Of a stretch of DNA of 5,716 nucleotides, positions 1 through 5,716 are shown piece by piece. This DNA comes from Deltaproteobacteria bacterium (GTDB taxonomy: Bacteria > Desulfobacterota > DSM-4660 > Desulfatiglandales > Desulfatiglandaceae), in assembly GCA_019307645.1 (NCBI GenBank), contig JAFDJF010000198.1, positions 1 to 5,716 on the forward strand, read 5' to 3'. The first letter of the stretch is position 1. The number at the start of each line of letters is the position of its first letter. Made by a program: the position numbers and the translations under genes. The notes under the pieces were generated by a model. It was not told the origin of the DNA. It made no database searches and worked only from the letters and a program-made list of their open reading frames with translations.

Positions 1-13
1 TTCCGATACAAAT

Positions 14-89
14 TCCCCGGTAGCTCAGTTGGTAGAGCAGGTGGCTGTTAACCACCCTGTCGGCAGTTCGAGTCTGTCCCGGGGAGCCA
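14..89 (+). tRNA. tRNA-Asn (anticodon GTT)
   Basis: This is a complete 76-nt tRNA cloverleaf. The acceptor stem pairs TCCCCGG (14-20) with CCGGGGA (79-85), followed by discriminator G86 and an encoded CCA (87-89). The D stem is GCTC/GAGC (23-26 with 35-38). The anticodon stem is GGTGG/CCACC (40-44 with 52-56), enclosing loop CTGTTAA with anticodon GTT at 47-49, which reads Asn codons AAC and AAT. The T stem is GGCAG/CTGTC (62-66 with 74-78, one G-U pair) around loop TTCGAGT. All helices are intact, so the gene should be functional. Its promoter lies outside the window or in the few bases before position 14, where none is recognisable. Confidence 0.97.
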
Positions 90-90
90 G

Positions 91-132
91 AAAAATCAAA
101 GCCCTCTCTGTAAAGAGCGGGCTTTTGTTTTT
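91..132 (+). terminator. Rho-independent terminator after tRNA-Asn, probably bidirectional
   Basis: AAAGCCC (98-104) pairs with GGGCTTT (119-125). The stem continues as CTCT/AGAG (106-109 with 114-117) across a single T105/C118 mismatch, with a GTAA loop. It is followed by a T-rich run (123-132), so it fits termination of the tRNA transcript. Read on the minus strand, the same hairpin is followed by TTTGATTTTT, so it could also stop transcription coming from the minus-strand gene that ends at 255. Confidence 0.85.
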
Positions 133-254
133 GAGCTCATGCAATCTTAGCCTTATAGTCTTCAAAGCGAATGAAAGGATGGATACGGAGGCAACGCCTA
201 CGAACGGCATTGCGCGACTTGACGAATTCCTGTAATTGCCAATCTCTTTCTAAC
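133..254. other. Intergenic stretch with no recognised gene
   Basis: This 122-bp segment lies between the tRNA terminator and the end of the minus-strand cysteine-rich gene. Open frames cross it on both strands, but they run back through the terminator and the tRNA and have no ribosome-binding site, so I do not accept them. The only structure seen is a short AGGC/GCCT inverted repeat near 188-198. There is no repeat of the tRNA 3' end that would mark an attachment site. Confidence 0.5.
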
Positions 255-650
255 TCAGTTAAGTTTATCTACTAAACCTTCATAAAATTTCCCCAGGAAT
301 TGGGATTTTTCCTCATCTGACATGTCTAATCCCGGGCAGCGTCCTTCCACTGCGCAGTAATACATATCACTCTGTTTTTTGTCAAAAACACTGCAGCTTA
401 GACATGCGTCTTTTATTTCCGTAATTCGTCCCCTTGCCTGATTCAAAATCGCCTCATCTATCAACTTAATTCCCTTAGATAAGCATGATTTGCATATAGT
501 GATGTCAACTGGTGGTGTTCCAGGGTTCAGCGGTATGGAATATTCAATCCCCAGGTAGGCCTCTCTTTTTTTCTTGCAGACATCACAAGCCCGCCATCCC
601 TCTTTTCCATCTGCTGTTTTCGGGTTGCTTATGGTCTTCACTTTAAACAC
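255..650 (-). CDS. Small cysteine-rich protein of unknown function, probable metal-binding
   Basis: I do not recognise this protein of 131 residues. It is soluble: there is no signal peptide and no hydrophobic membrane segment. It has eight cysteines in a regular arrangement: CDVC (residues 22-25), CKSC (53-56), CLSC (83-86), then C99 and C105. The first two CxxC pairs, about 30 residues apart, resemble a treble-clef or rubredoxin-like zinc knuckle. The last four cysteines could form a second metal site or hold an Fe-S cluster. Between the two lies a probable amphipathic helix (about 57-80). The GTG start at 650 is chosen because AGGAG (659-663) precedes it by 8 nt. A longer form from GTG at 695 is open but has no Shine-Dalgarno sequence ahead of it. 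The gene is divergent from the HTH/two-CW regulator. The protein is likely real, given its length, start signal and cysteine pattern; the metal binding is inferred. Confidence 0.72.
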   Translation of the reverse strand: MFKVKTISNPKTADGKEGWRACDVCKKKREAYLGIEYSIPLNPGTPPVDITICKSCLSKGIKLIDEAILNQARGRITEIKDACLSCSVFDKKQSDMYYCAVEGRCPGLDMSDEEKSQFLGKFYEGLVDKLN

Positions 651-658
651 GGCTTGGA

Positions 659-663
659 CTCCT
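659..663 (-). promoter_or_regulatory. Ribosome-binding site fixing the start of the cysteine-rich gene
   Basis: On the minus strand AGGAG lies 8 nt ahead of the GTG at 650, an ideal spacing. This favours GTG 650 over the upstream GTG 695, which has no purine-rich stretch in front of it. A second purine block, GGGGAGGAGGG, occurs at about 684-694, but no good start codon follows at the right distance. Confidence 0.6.
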
Positions 664-711
664 CGCTTAAAACTGACTTGGTCCCTCCTCCCCACGCCAC
701 CATTTCATGAA

Positions 712-740
712 AGAATGACTCACGTCCCCGAAGATGTCAA
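712..740 (-). promoter_or_regulatory. Possible promoter of the cysteine-rich minus-strand gene
   Basis: On the minus strand a perfect -35 hexamer TTGACA (740-735) is followed after 17 nt by CATTCT (717-712), which matches only three of six positions of the -10 consensus. It lies about 60 bp upstream of the chosen GTG start. The call rests mainly on the -35 box, so it is tentative. Confidence 0.3.
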
Positions 741-831
741 GTTCATCTGTTAATATTGAAAACAAAAATGAAGGAAAATCTCACTTATTATTAAAATGTA
801 TTGGAGAAACAAGTTCCTGCATGTTTTTTTG

Positions 832-863
832 TTGACAAAAAATGCCACATTGTGGCATATGGT
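832..863 (+). promoter_or_regulatory. Candidate promoter for the HTH/two-CW gene and cysK
   Basis: A perfect -35 box, TTGACA, sits at 832-837. The matching -10 is weak: CATATG (856-861, 18-nt spacer, 3/6 matches) or TATGGT (858-863, 20-nt spacer, 4/6 matches). A weak -10 may mean that transcription depends on an activator, or that I have placed it wrongly. The spacer is almost entirely occupied by the 842-858 palindrome. Confidence 0.5.
842..858. promoter_or_regulatory. Perfect palindromic operator candidate (ATGCCACA-T-TGTGGCAT)
   Basis: Two 8-bp arms in perfect inverted repeat, around a single central T, span 17 bp between the -35 and -10 elements. The length and two-fold symmetry suit a dimeric helix-turn-helix protein, and a protein bound here would block RNA polymerase. 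The obvious candidate is the HTH protein encoded immediately downstream, acting as an autorepressor. It is unlikely to act as an RNA hairpin because a one-base loop cannot form and no T-run follows. Binding by that protein is inferred from position only. Confidence 0.6.
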
Positions 864-909
864 AAGGTGGTTTTTGTGAACTTTCGAGAACAAAGCAGTG
901 GGGGTTTCC

Positions 910-1290
910 GTGGACAGTAAAGAATTTTTATACTTTCGAAAGATGTTGGATAAAACTCAAAAACAAATGGGCCAACTGCTCGGAACGTCTGTCAAAGCTA
1001 TACACAGCTATGAGCAGGGTTGGCGATCGGTGCCGCCTCATGCGGAGCGGCAGGTGTTTTTCCTGGTTTCCAGGATGAGAGGGAGCGATAAGGGCCTGAA
1101 ATCGTGCTGGATTATAAAAAAGTGTCCCCCGGAACGAAAGGAACCGTGTCCTGCCTGGGAGTTTCGGGCCGGAAAGTTGTGCTGGTTCATCAACGGGACC
1201 ATTTGCGAAGGTGAGATTCAGAAAGACTGGAAAGAAAAGATGAAGCGCTGCCGGAAATGTGAAGTTTTAACTCCTTTGCTGCAAGTTTAA
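910..1290 (+). CDS. XRE-type helix-turn-helix regulator with C-terminal two-CW cysteine domain
   Basis: This is a probable cytoplasmic DNA-binding regulator of 126 residues. Residues 4-55 form a Cro/C1-type HTH: the stretch [20 protein letters not shown] (15-34) holds the two central helices, followed by EQGWRSVP (35-42). The second part is a cysteine-rich 'two-CW' domain: C66-W67, C72, CPA (80-82), C91-W92, C99 and the closing CRKC pair (114-117). These seven cysteines could bind a metal or Fe-S cluster or respond to redox or thiol state. The start is uncertain: GTG 910 gives MDSKEF, which I think is the usual beginning of this family, with a GGGGG block 5 nt ahead; GTG 898 would add four residues. 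The gene follows a candidate operator and lies 34 bp before cysK, so it may autoregulate and control cysteine synthesis. The domain call is confident; the sensing role is inferred. Confidence 0.88.
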   Translation: MDSKEFLYFRKMLDKTQKQMGQLLGTSVKAIHSYEQGWRSVPPHAERQVFFLVSRMRGSDKGLKSCWIIKKCPPERKEPCPAWEFRAGKLCWFINGTICEGEIQKDWKEKMKRCRKCEVLTPLLQV

Positions 1291-1312
1291 GGTCTTGCGT
1301 AAAACCAGAATC

Positions 1313-1317
1313 GAGGA
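1313..1317 (+). promoter_or_regulatory. Ribosome-binding site fixing the cysK start
   Basis: GAGGA lies 7 nt before ATG 1325. The same frame is open back to a TTG at 1295, but that would add ten residues (beginning MRKTRIEE) that do not belong to the family fold and has no Shine-Dalgarno sequence, so ATG 1325 is taken as the start. Confidence 0.75.
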
Positions 1318-1324
1318 AACAAAG

Positions 1325-2251
1325 ATGACCACAATCCTTCCTGATGTGACTAAAGTGGTTGGAGGAACCCCTCTTATCAGACTGAATCATGTTGCAGAAG
1401 GGCTTAATGCCACCATATCAGCAAAACTGGAATTTCAAAATCCCCTTGGAAGCGTAAAGGACCGGATTGGTGTCGCTATGATTCAGGTGGCCGAGGCCCA
1501 GGGTCTAATAAAAAACGGCGCTACTATTGTGGAGCCCACCAGCGGAAATACAGGGATTGCCCTGGCATTTGTATGTGCCACAAGAAAGTACCATCTTATT
1601 TTAACAATGCCGGAGACAATGAGCATTGAGAGGAGGAAACTTCTAAAACATCTGGGCGCAGAACTGGTCCTGACACCGGGAAGTGAGGGGATGAAAGGGG
1701 CTATTGCCAAAGCTGAAGAAATCCTGGAACAAAATTCCAATGCCTATATGCCCAACCAGTTCGGCAACCCTGCCAACCCTGAAATCCACAGGAAGACCAC
1801 AGCCGAAGAAATCTGGAACGATACCGGCGGTGAAGTGGATATCCTGGTCTCGGGTGTCGGAACCGGTGGAACAATCACAGGCGTATCCGAGGTGATAAAG
1901 GCCAGAAAACCGTCGTTTAAGGCCGTGGCTGTGGAACCTGCCGACTCCCCAGTGCTTTCAGGAGGAAAGGGCGGGCCCCACAAGATTCAGGGTATCGGGG
2001 CAGGATTTGTTCCTGAGGTCTTGAATACCAATATAATCGACGAGATCATAACGGTTACCAACGAGCAGGCATTTGAAACAGCACAAAGGCTGGCGAAAGA
2101 GGAAGGGATTTTATGCGGTATATCATCCGGGGCAGCAGCCTGGGCTGCACTCAGGGTTGCTCAAAGACCGGAAAACGAGGGGACGAGGATTGTTGTCATC
2201 CTGCCGGACACAGGGGAGAGGTATTTGAGCACTGATCTGATTACGGTATAA
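1325..2251 (+). CDS. cysK: Cysteine synthase (O-acetylserine sulfhydrylase A), PLP-dependent
   Basis: This enzyme makes L-cysteine and acetate from O-acetyl-L-serine and sulfide in the cytoplasm, the last step of cysteine biosynthesis. It has 308 residues, normal for CysK. Visible hallmarks are NPLGSVKDR with the PLP-binding lysine K45, the substrate loop TSGNTG (72-77), the phosphate-binding glycine loop GVGTGGT (177-183), [11 protein letters not shown] (220-230), typical of CysK rather than CysM, and GISSGAA (265-271), whose S268 corresponds to the serine contacting the PLP ring nitrogen. The end [14 protein letters not shown] is also characteristic. It lies 34 bp downstream of the HTH/two-CW gene with no terminator between them, which suggests one transcript. 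I see no T-box or riboswitch structure ahead of it. All key residues are present, so it should be active. Closely related enzymes (cystathionine beta-synthase, CysM) are less likely. Confidence 0.96.
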   Translation: MTTILPDVTKVVGGTPLIRLNHVAEGLNATISAKLEFQNPLGSVKDRIGVAMIQVAEAQGLIKNGATIVEPTSGNTGIALAFVCATRKYHLILTMPETMSIERRKLLKHLGAELVLTPGSEGMKGAIAKAEEILEQNSNAYMPNQFGNPANPEIHRKTTAEEIWNDTGGEVDILVSGVGTGGTITGVSEVIKARKPSFKAVAVEPADSPVLSGGKGGPHKIQGIGAGFVPEVLNTNIIDEIITVTNEQAFETAQRLAKEEGILCGISSGAAAWAALRVAQRPENEGTRIVVILPDTGERYLSTDLITV

Positions 2252-2300
2252 AGGCCTTTTTGTCTTATCTACAAGTTGCAGAAAACACCATTTCTCATCA

Positions 2301-2320
2301 TTTTCCGATTTATCGGAGAA
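2301..2320. repeat. Inverted repeat downstream of cysK
   Basis: TTTTCCGA (2301-2308) pairs with TCGGAGAA (2313-2320), including one G-U pair, across a TTTA loop. The 8-bp stem lies 50 bp after the cysK stop codon. No T-run follows on the plus strand, so it is at best a weak or factor-dependent terminator, or an RNA-stabilising 3' hairpin. Confidence 0.4.
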
Positions 2321-2340
2321 GCCAGTTATATCAATATGTT

Positions 2341-2396
2341 CTGGATGCCCCCGGCTAACCTCATGCCGGGGCAGGCTTCTCAAGTCCGGCATGACG
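2341..2396. repeat. Intergenic palindromic (REP-like) element with two alternative hairpins
   Basis: GCCCCCGGC (2347-2355) can pair with GCCGGGGC (2365-2372), with one bulged C. Alternatively CATGCCGG (2362-2369) pairs perfectly with CCGGCATG (2386-2393) around a 16-nt loop. The two pairings share 2365-2369 and exclude each other. The flanks, TCTGGATGCC and GGCATGACG, resemble the short GC-rich palindromes ending in ATGACG that are scattered between genes in many proteobacterial chromosomes, so this is probably a degenerate copy. The element sits between cysK and the CBS gene. No second copy is present in this window. Confidence 0.5.
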
Positions 2397-2431
2397 ATTT
2401 CGGACCTTTTACGAGCCCTTAGGGGGTAAAA

Positions 2432-3070
2432 ATGAACGAGAATTCACAAAATAGACCTATCGACACCTGTAACCCTTTTGACATTTCAGATGACGACGTC
2501 CTGAAAGCCATGAAAGACATCGATGGGTACCTGGATATCACCCCCAGTGACTTCAAGGCGCTCTACGGTCTTGCGTTAGCACATGCTGTTGAGCGTTTGA
2601 CTCGTTTGTTTAAGGCTCGAGATGTTATGACCAAAAAGGTGATTTACGTGGAAAGGGATACCCCTTCAGAAGAGGTAGCCCACGTAATGGCCACCCATGG
2701 CGTTTCCGGTGTCCCTGTGCTCGATGAGGGAAGAAAGGTTGTCGGCGTTATTTCCGAAAAAGATTTTCTGTTTCATTTTGGAACGGAAGATACGCGGTCA
2801 TTCATGGATGTTGTCGCACATTGTTTAAGAAACAAAGGCTGTCTTGCCTTATCCATGCGAAAACAGATGGCAGAAGACTTCATGACATCTCCCGCAATTA
2901 CTGTAGGCGAGGAAACCCTTGTATCGGAAATCGCCAACATCTTAACAGAAAAAAATATCAGCAGGGTTCCGGTCACTGATCCGGGCGGTAAGGTTCTAGG
3001 GATTGTCGCAAGGGCCGATATTATTCAGACATCATGCCCTTTGGATATCAAAACGGAAGATGAGAGATAA
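2432..3070 (+). CDS. Two-CBS-domain protein, probable regulatory partner of the HPP membrane protein
   Basis: This is a soluble protein of 212 residues. An acidic, helical N-terminal region (about 15-60, with DISDDDVLKAMKDIDGYLDITP) precedes a tandem CBS pair (a Bateman module). CBS1 spans about 63-117 (RDVMTKKV, GVSGVPVLD at 90-98, ISEKD at 107-111) and CBS2 spans about 148-200 (EDFMTSP, NISRVPVTD at 175-183, VARAD at 192-196). A longer loop of about 30 residues, carrying C131 and C137, separates the repeats. The aspartates ending ISEKD and VARAD occupy the position that contacts the ribose of bound adenine nucleotides in such modules. The start ATG 2432 follows AGGGGG with 5-nt spacing. The HPP gene begins 21 bp after the stop, so the two are probably co-transcribed. 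CBS pairs commonly gate transporters or enzymes in response to AMP, ATP or SAM; which ligand binds here cannot be told. Confidence 0.88.
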   Translation: MNENSQNRPIDTCNPFDISDDDVLKAMKDIDGYLDITPSDFKALYGLALAHAVERLTRLFKARDVMTKKVIYVERDTPSEEVAHVMATHGVSGVPVLDEGRKVVGVISEKDFLFHFGTEDTRSFMDVVAHCLRNKGCLALSMRKQMAEDFMTSPAITVGEETLVSEIANILTEKNISRVPVTDPGGKVLGIVARADIIQTSCPLDIKTEDER

Positions 3071-3091
3071 AGGAGGTCAGGCTGCAGGGCT

Positions 3092-3628
3092 ATGGACTAC
3101 TTTAATAAAATGAAAGGGATAACAAAGAGCCCACCGGCTGTAAGTCTATCGGAAATTATGTGGTCATGGATTGGTGCATTCATTGGTATTATAGCTGTCG
3201 CATACATCAGTTACGGTCTTCTCGAGGATACCGATCTGGTAATGGTCATCGGCTCTTTTGGCGCGTCCGCGGTTCTGATATACGGCGCTATCAAGAGTCC
3301 ATTGGCACAACCCCGAAATCTTATGGGCGGCCACATTTTATCAGCAATTATCGGAGTCGCATCCTATAAGATATTTGGTGATCATATCTGGCTGGCGGCC
3401 GGGGTGGCAGTCGCGACAGCCATCGCATTTATGCATGCCACCAAGACGCTCCATCCTCCGGGGGGCGCCACCGCTTTAATTGCTGTGATTGGAAGCCAGA
3501 AGATTCATGGGTTGGGCTATCTTTATGCGATTATTCCGGCCGGACTGGGTGCATTCATCATGTTAGTGATTGCGCTTTTGGTAAATAACATCCCGAAAAA
3601 GCGCAGATATCCCGAATTCTGGTTGTGA
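3092..3628 (+). CDS. HPP-family integral membrane protein
   Basis: This is an inner-membrane protein of 178 residues from the HPP family. It contains the two diagnostic segments: SPLAQPRNLMGGH (69-81) and the signature LHPPGGATAL (120-129) that names the family. About five or six hydrophobic helices are visible (roughly 22-44, 49-67, 80-95, 99-114, 122-135 and 142-165), with a basic tail, PKKRRYP, that should lie in the cytoplasm. A chloroplast and cyanobacterial branch of the family has been linked to nitrite transport; the substrate of bacterial members like this is not established. The start ATG 3092 is preceded by AGGAGG (3071-3076) at an unusually long distance, about 15 nt, with only a weak AGGG closer by; no better in-frame start exists upstream. 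The adjacent CBS gene suggests a nucleotide-gated two-subunit system, since HPP and CBS domains also occur fused in some bacteria. Confidence 0.92.
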   Translation: MDYFNKMKGITKSPPAVSLSEIMWSWIGAFIGIIAVAYISYGLLEDTDLVMVIGSFGASAVLIYGAIKSPLAQPRNLMGGHILSAIIGVASYKIFGDHIWLAAGVAVATAIAFMHATKTLHPPGGATALIAVIGSQKIHGLGYLYAIIPAGLGAFIMLVIALLVNNIPKKRRYPEFWL

Positions 3629-3795
3629 TCCACTTAGGGCTCGCGCAAAAACAGATTGGTATTTTGGCGTTCAGATTTAGGTATTCTTTCTTAATTGGGG
3701 CAGATCATCTTTGTCCAAAGACAGCATATGTGTCATTGAACACGGCAGCGAGGTTGTGAGGGACGCCGGCCAAGAGGCAAATTCACAGTCTTGTT
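3629..3795. other. Convergent intergenic region, no clear terminator
   Basis: This 167-bp region lies between the ends of the HPP gene and ppsA, which face each other. A terminator is expected for both, yet I see only a small inverted repeat, TCTTTG/CAAAGA (3708-3713 with 3716-3721), whose two-base spacing makes it a poor hairpin and which has no T-run. No small gene with a ribosome-binding site is evident. Confidence 0.4.
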
Positions 3796-5716
3796 CTATG
3801 CGGATATGCCCAATTCTTCCTCCCTTTTTGCAATCACAAGGCGTGTCTTAGTCACCGTGTCCGGGACTAGGCTTATTGAATCGATACCGCATTCCACTAA
3901 GAATTCGGCAAATTCAGGAAAATCACTCGGTGCCTGTCCGCAGATCCCGATTTTTTTCCCTTTTTCTTTTGCAACATCAATTACATGTTCAACAAGCCTT
4001 TTTACGGCTTCATTCCTTTCATCATAGATATGGGAAACAAGTGAAGAATCCCTGTCAAGGCCAAGAGCGAGTTGGGTCAGGTCATTGGTCCCGATCGAGA
4101 AACCGTCAAATATTTCTGCAAACCGATCTGCCAGGATCACATTGCTGGGGATTTCGCACATCACGTAAATCTCAAGGCCGTTTTCGCCCTGGACCAGACC
4201 GAACTCTTGCATAATTTTGATTACCTTTCTCCCCTCTTCCGGGGTCCTGCAGAAGGGAACCATGATCTTGATATTCGTCAACCCCACCTCATTGCGGGCT
4301 TTGGAAAGCGCTCGGCACTCTAGTTCGAAAGCAGGCATAAAGGATTCATCATAATAGCGGGACGCGCCCCTCCAGCCTATCATGGGATTCTGCTCGCTGG
4401 GTTCATAAAGATATCCTCCCAGCATGTTCTTATACTCATTGCTTTTAAAATCTGACAGACGGACAATGACATCATTCGGATAGAATCCTGCGGCAATGCG
4501 GCTGACACCTTCTGAGAGCTTGTCCACGAAAAACTGCTTCTTGTCCTCATACATGGTTGAGACCTGGTCGATTTTATAGATAACACCTGCGACGCCATGA
4601 TCATCCTTTGCTTTTTCTTTTAACTTGTCATAGTCAATCAGGGCCAGTGGGTGGATGCCGATGTGGGAGTTGATAATAAATTCCTCTCTGGCAAGTCCCA
4701 CACCATCATTAGGGATCATGCCCTGCCCAAAGGCCTTCTCAGGTATCCCTACGTTCATCATTATTTTTGTTCTTGTCCGGGGGAGGTCTTTGAGGTTGAT
4801 CTTTTCCACCTCATACTCCAGACGTCCATCGTATACATATCCTGTCTCACCCTCACAGCAGGAAACAGTAATTTCCTGTTCGTTCTTGATCACTTCATCA
4901 CCATTCCCCGTTCCGATGACGCAGGGAATGCCAAGCTCCCGGGATATGATAGCCGCATGACAGGTACGCCCGCCCTTGTTGGTGACAATGGCAGATGCAA
5001 TTTTCATTATTGGTTCCCAGTCCGGGTCGGTCATACTGGTGACCAGAACATCTCCAGACCTAAATTTGGCCATTTCACTTGTTGACTGAATTAAATTTGC
5101 CTTTCCTTGACCTATCCTGGTTCCCACAGCATTGCCAGTGACTAACGGTTCACTTCGTTCTGTGATCCGGTAGCTTTCATAGATATTTACATCATTCTGG
5201 GAATGAATGGTCTCTGGCCTGGCCTGGACAATAAAAAGCTCGCCCGTGCCTACGTTAATACCATCTCCGTCTTTTGCCCATTCGATATCCATAGGTTTAT
5301 AGTAGCCGGCTTCTTTGCTGTAGTGGTCTTCAATGATACATGCCCATTCGGCCAGTTTGAGAATTTCGTCTTCTTCCATCACATAGCGGAACCTTTCGTC
5401 AAGAGAGGTCGGCACGTTCCTGACTCTTGAATCATTTTCCATGGAATAGACCATCTTAAAATTCCTGTCGCCCATTTTGCGCCCAATGATGGCCCTTTTG
5501 CCCATCTTAAGTGTCGGTTTGAAAACATAATATTCATCAGGATTGATTGCCCCTTGCACGACGTTTTCACCAAGGCCGAAGGCGGCAGAAATGAAGACGG
5601 CATTTTTAAACCCTGTTTCAGTATCAATTGAAAACATAACACCCGAATAGGCGGAATCACTCCGCACCATCTTCTGTACGGTAACGGAAAGAGAGACGTC
5701 AAACTGACTGTACCCT
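3796..5716 (-). CDS. ppsA: Phosphoenolpyruvate synthase (pyruvate, water dikinase), N-terminus outside the window
   Basis: This enzyme converts pyruvate, ATP and water to phosphoenolpyruvate, AMP and phosphate, the entry to gluconeogenesis. The stop codon is at 3796-3798 and the frame is open through the right edge. About 640 residues are visible of a family length near 790, so roughly 150 N-terminal residues are missing. Residues are numbered from the internal Met at 5670. The end of the ATP-grasp domain carries MVRSDSAYSGVMFSIDTETG, GLGENVVQG (32-40) and FIVQARPET (146-154). The swivelling phosphohistidine domain has GGRTCHAAIISRELGIP (233-249), with catalytic H238 (codon 4957-4959). The C-terminal TIM barrel has GVGLAREEF (323-331), CEIPSNVILADRF (505-517), GFSIGTNDLTQLALGLDRD (523-541) and the active-site cysteine in ICGQAPSD (C577). 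The Met at 5670 is not the start: the upstream codons read GYSQFDVSLSVTVQK in the same frame. All visible catalytic residues are intact. Confidence 0.96.
   Translation of the reverse strand, partial: GYSQFDVSLSVTVQKMVRSDSAYSGVMFSIDTETGFKNAVFISAAFGLGENVVQGAINPDEYYVFKPTLKMGKRAIIGRKMGDRNFKMVYSMENDSRVRNVPTSLDERFRYVMEEDEILKLAEWACIIEDHYSKEAGYYKPMDIEWAKDGDGINVGTGELFIVQARPETIHSQNDVNIYESYRITERSEPLVTGNAVGTRIGQGKANLIQSTSEMAKFRSGDVLVTSMTDPDWEPIMKIASAIVTNKGGRTCHAAIISRELGIPCVIGTGNGDEVIKNEQEITVSCCEGETGYVYDGRLEYEVEKINLKDLPRTRTKIMMNVGIPEKAFGQGMIPNDGVGLAREEFIINSHIGIHPLALIDYDKLKEKAKDDHGVAGVIYKIDQVSTMYEDKKQFFVDKLSEGVSRIAAGFYPNDVIVRLSDFKSNEYKNMLGGYLYEPSEQNPMIGWRGASRYYDESFMPAFELECRALSKARNEVGLTNIKIMVPFCRTPEEGRKVIKIMQEFGLVQGENGLEIYVMCEIPSNVILADRFAEIFDGFSIGTNDLTQLALGLDRDSSLVSHIYDERNEAVKRLVEHVIDVAKEKGKKIGICGQAPSDFPEFAEFLVECGIDSISLVPDTVTKTRLVIAKREEELGISA

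Noticed and set aside
25..235. Open frames on both strands of about 60-70 codons across the tRNA and its terminator
   Set aside because: They run through a well-formed tRNA and a terminator hairpin and have no ribosome-binding site; the apparent protein similarity of such frames is a known artefact of tRNA sequence.
651..695. Extended N-terminus of the cysteine-rich protein from GTG 695
   Set aside because: There is no Shine-Dalgarno sequence upstream of 695, whereas GTG 650 has AGGAG at 8 nt. The extra 15 residues are basic and featureless.
1295..1324. Longer CysK starting from TTG 1295
   Set aside because: It would add residues outside the conserved fold; ATG 1325 has a proper ribosome-binding site and gives the normal family length.
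1574..1581. Second half-site of the TGCCACA operator inside cysK
   Set aside because: It is a single half-site within conserved coding sequence (Val-Cys-Ala-Thr codons) with no matching inverted arm.
2250..2261. AAAGGCCTTT palindrome followed by T residues just after the cysK stop, as a terminator
   Set aside because: The palindrome has no loop, so it cannot form a stable RNA hairpin at that size.
4651..5085. Plus-strand open frame of 144 codons opposite ppsA
   Set aside because: It is antisense to the conserved catalytic phosphohistidine region of ppsA, has no recognisable domain or start signal, and is explained as a shadow of the real gene.
5670..5716. ppsA starting at the Met codon at 5670, or a frameshift there
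   Set aside because: The upstream codons to the window edge continue in the same frame with typical PEP synthase residues, so the gene is simply cut by the window end.

Overview
The window looks like chromosomal DNA from a Gram-negative anaerobe, most likely a member of the Desulfobacterota (sulfate-reducer type). The basis is a small XRE-type helix-turn-helix protein with a cysteine-rich 'two-CW' tail, a type I associate with that group, together with moderate GC, frequent GTG starts and a tRNA gene that encodes its own CCA. No transposase, integrase, phage gene or CRISPR array is visible. The taxonomic placement is an inference and was not tested by any search.

Layout from left to right. 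A complete tRNA-Asn(GTT) gene (14-89) is followed by a strong hairpin terminator that has T-runs on both strands. Next, on the minus strand, comes a small unrecognised cysteine-rich protein (255-650) with three CxxC pairs. A divergent intergenic region follows. It holds a TTGACA -35 box and a perfect 17-bp palindrome (842-858) placed where it would cover the promoter of the next gene. That gene encodes the HTH/two-CW protein (910-1290). It lies 34 bp upstream of cysteine synthase (cysK, 1325-2251), so the two probably form one transcript.

After a 180-bp spacer rich in hairpins comes a second plus-strand pair: a two-CBS-domain protein (2432-3070) and an HPP-family integral membrane protein (3092-3628). 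Together they look like a membrane transporter or channel with a separate nucleotide-sensing subunit. Finally, on the minus strand and convergent with that pair, lies phosphoenolpyruvate synthase (ppsA). It runs off the right edge of the window, so roughly its N-terminal 150 residues are not visible.

Functionally the window combines amino-acid metabolism (Asn-tRNA, cysteine synthesis) with central carbon metabolism (pyruvate to PEP for gluconeogenesis, as in anaerobes growing on C2/C3 compounds). The least described part is 650-1325: a cysteine-rich HTH regulator with a clear candidate operator, apparently co-transcribed with cysK and divergent from another cysteine-rich small protein.
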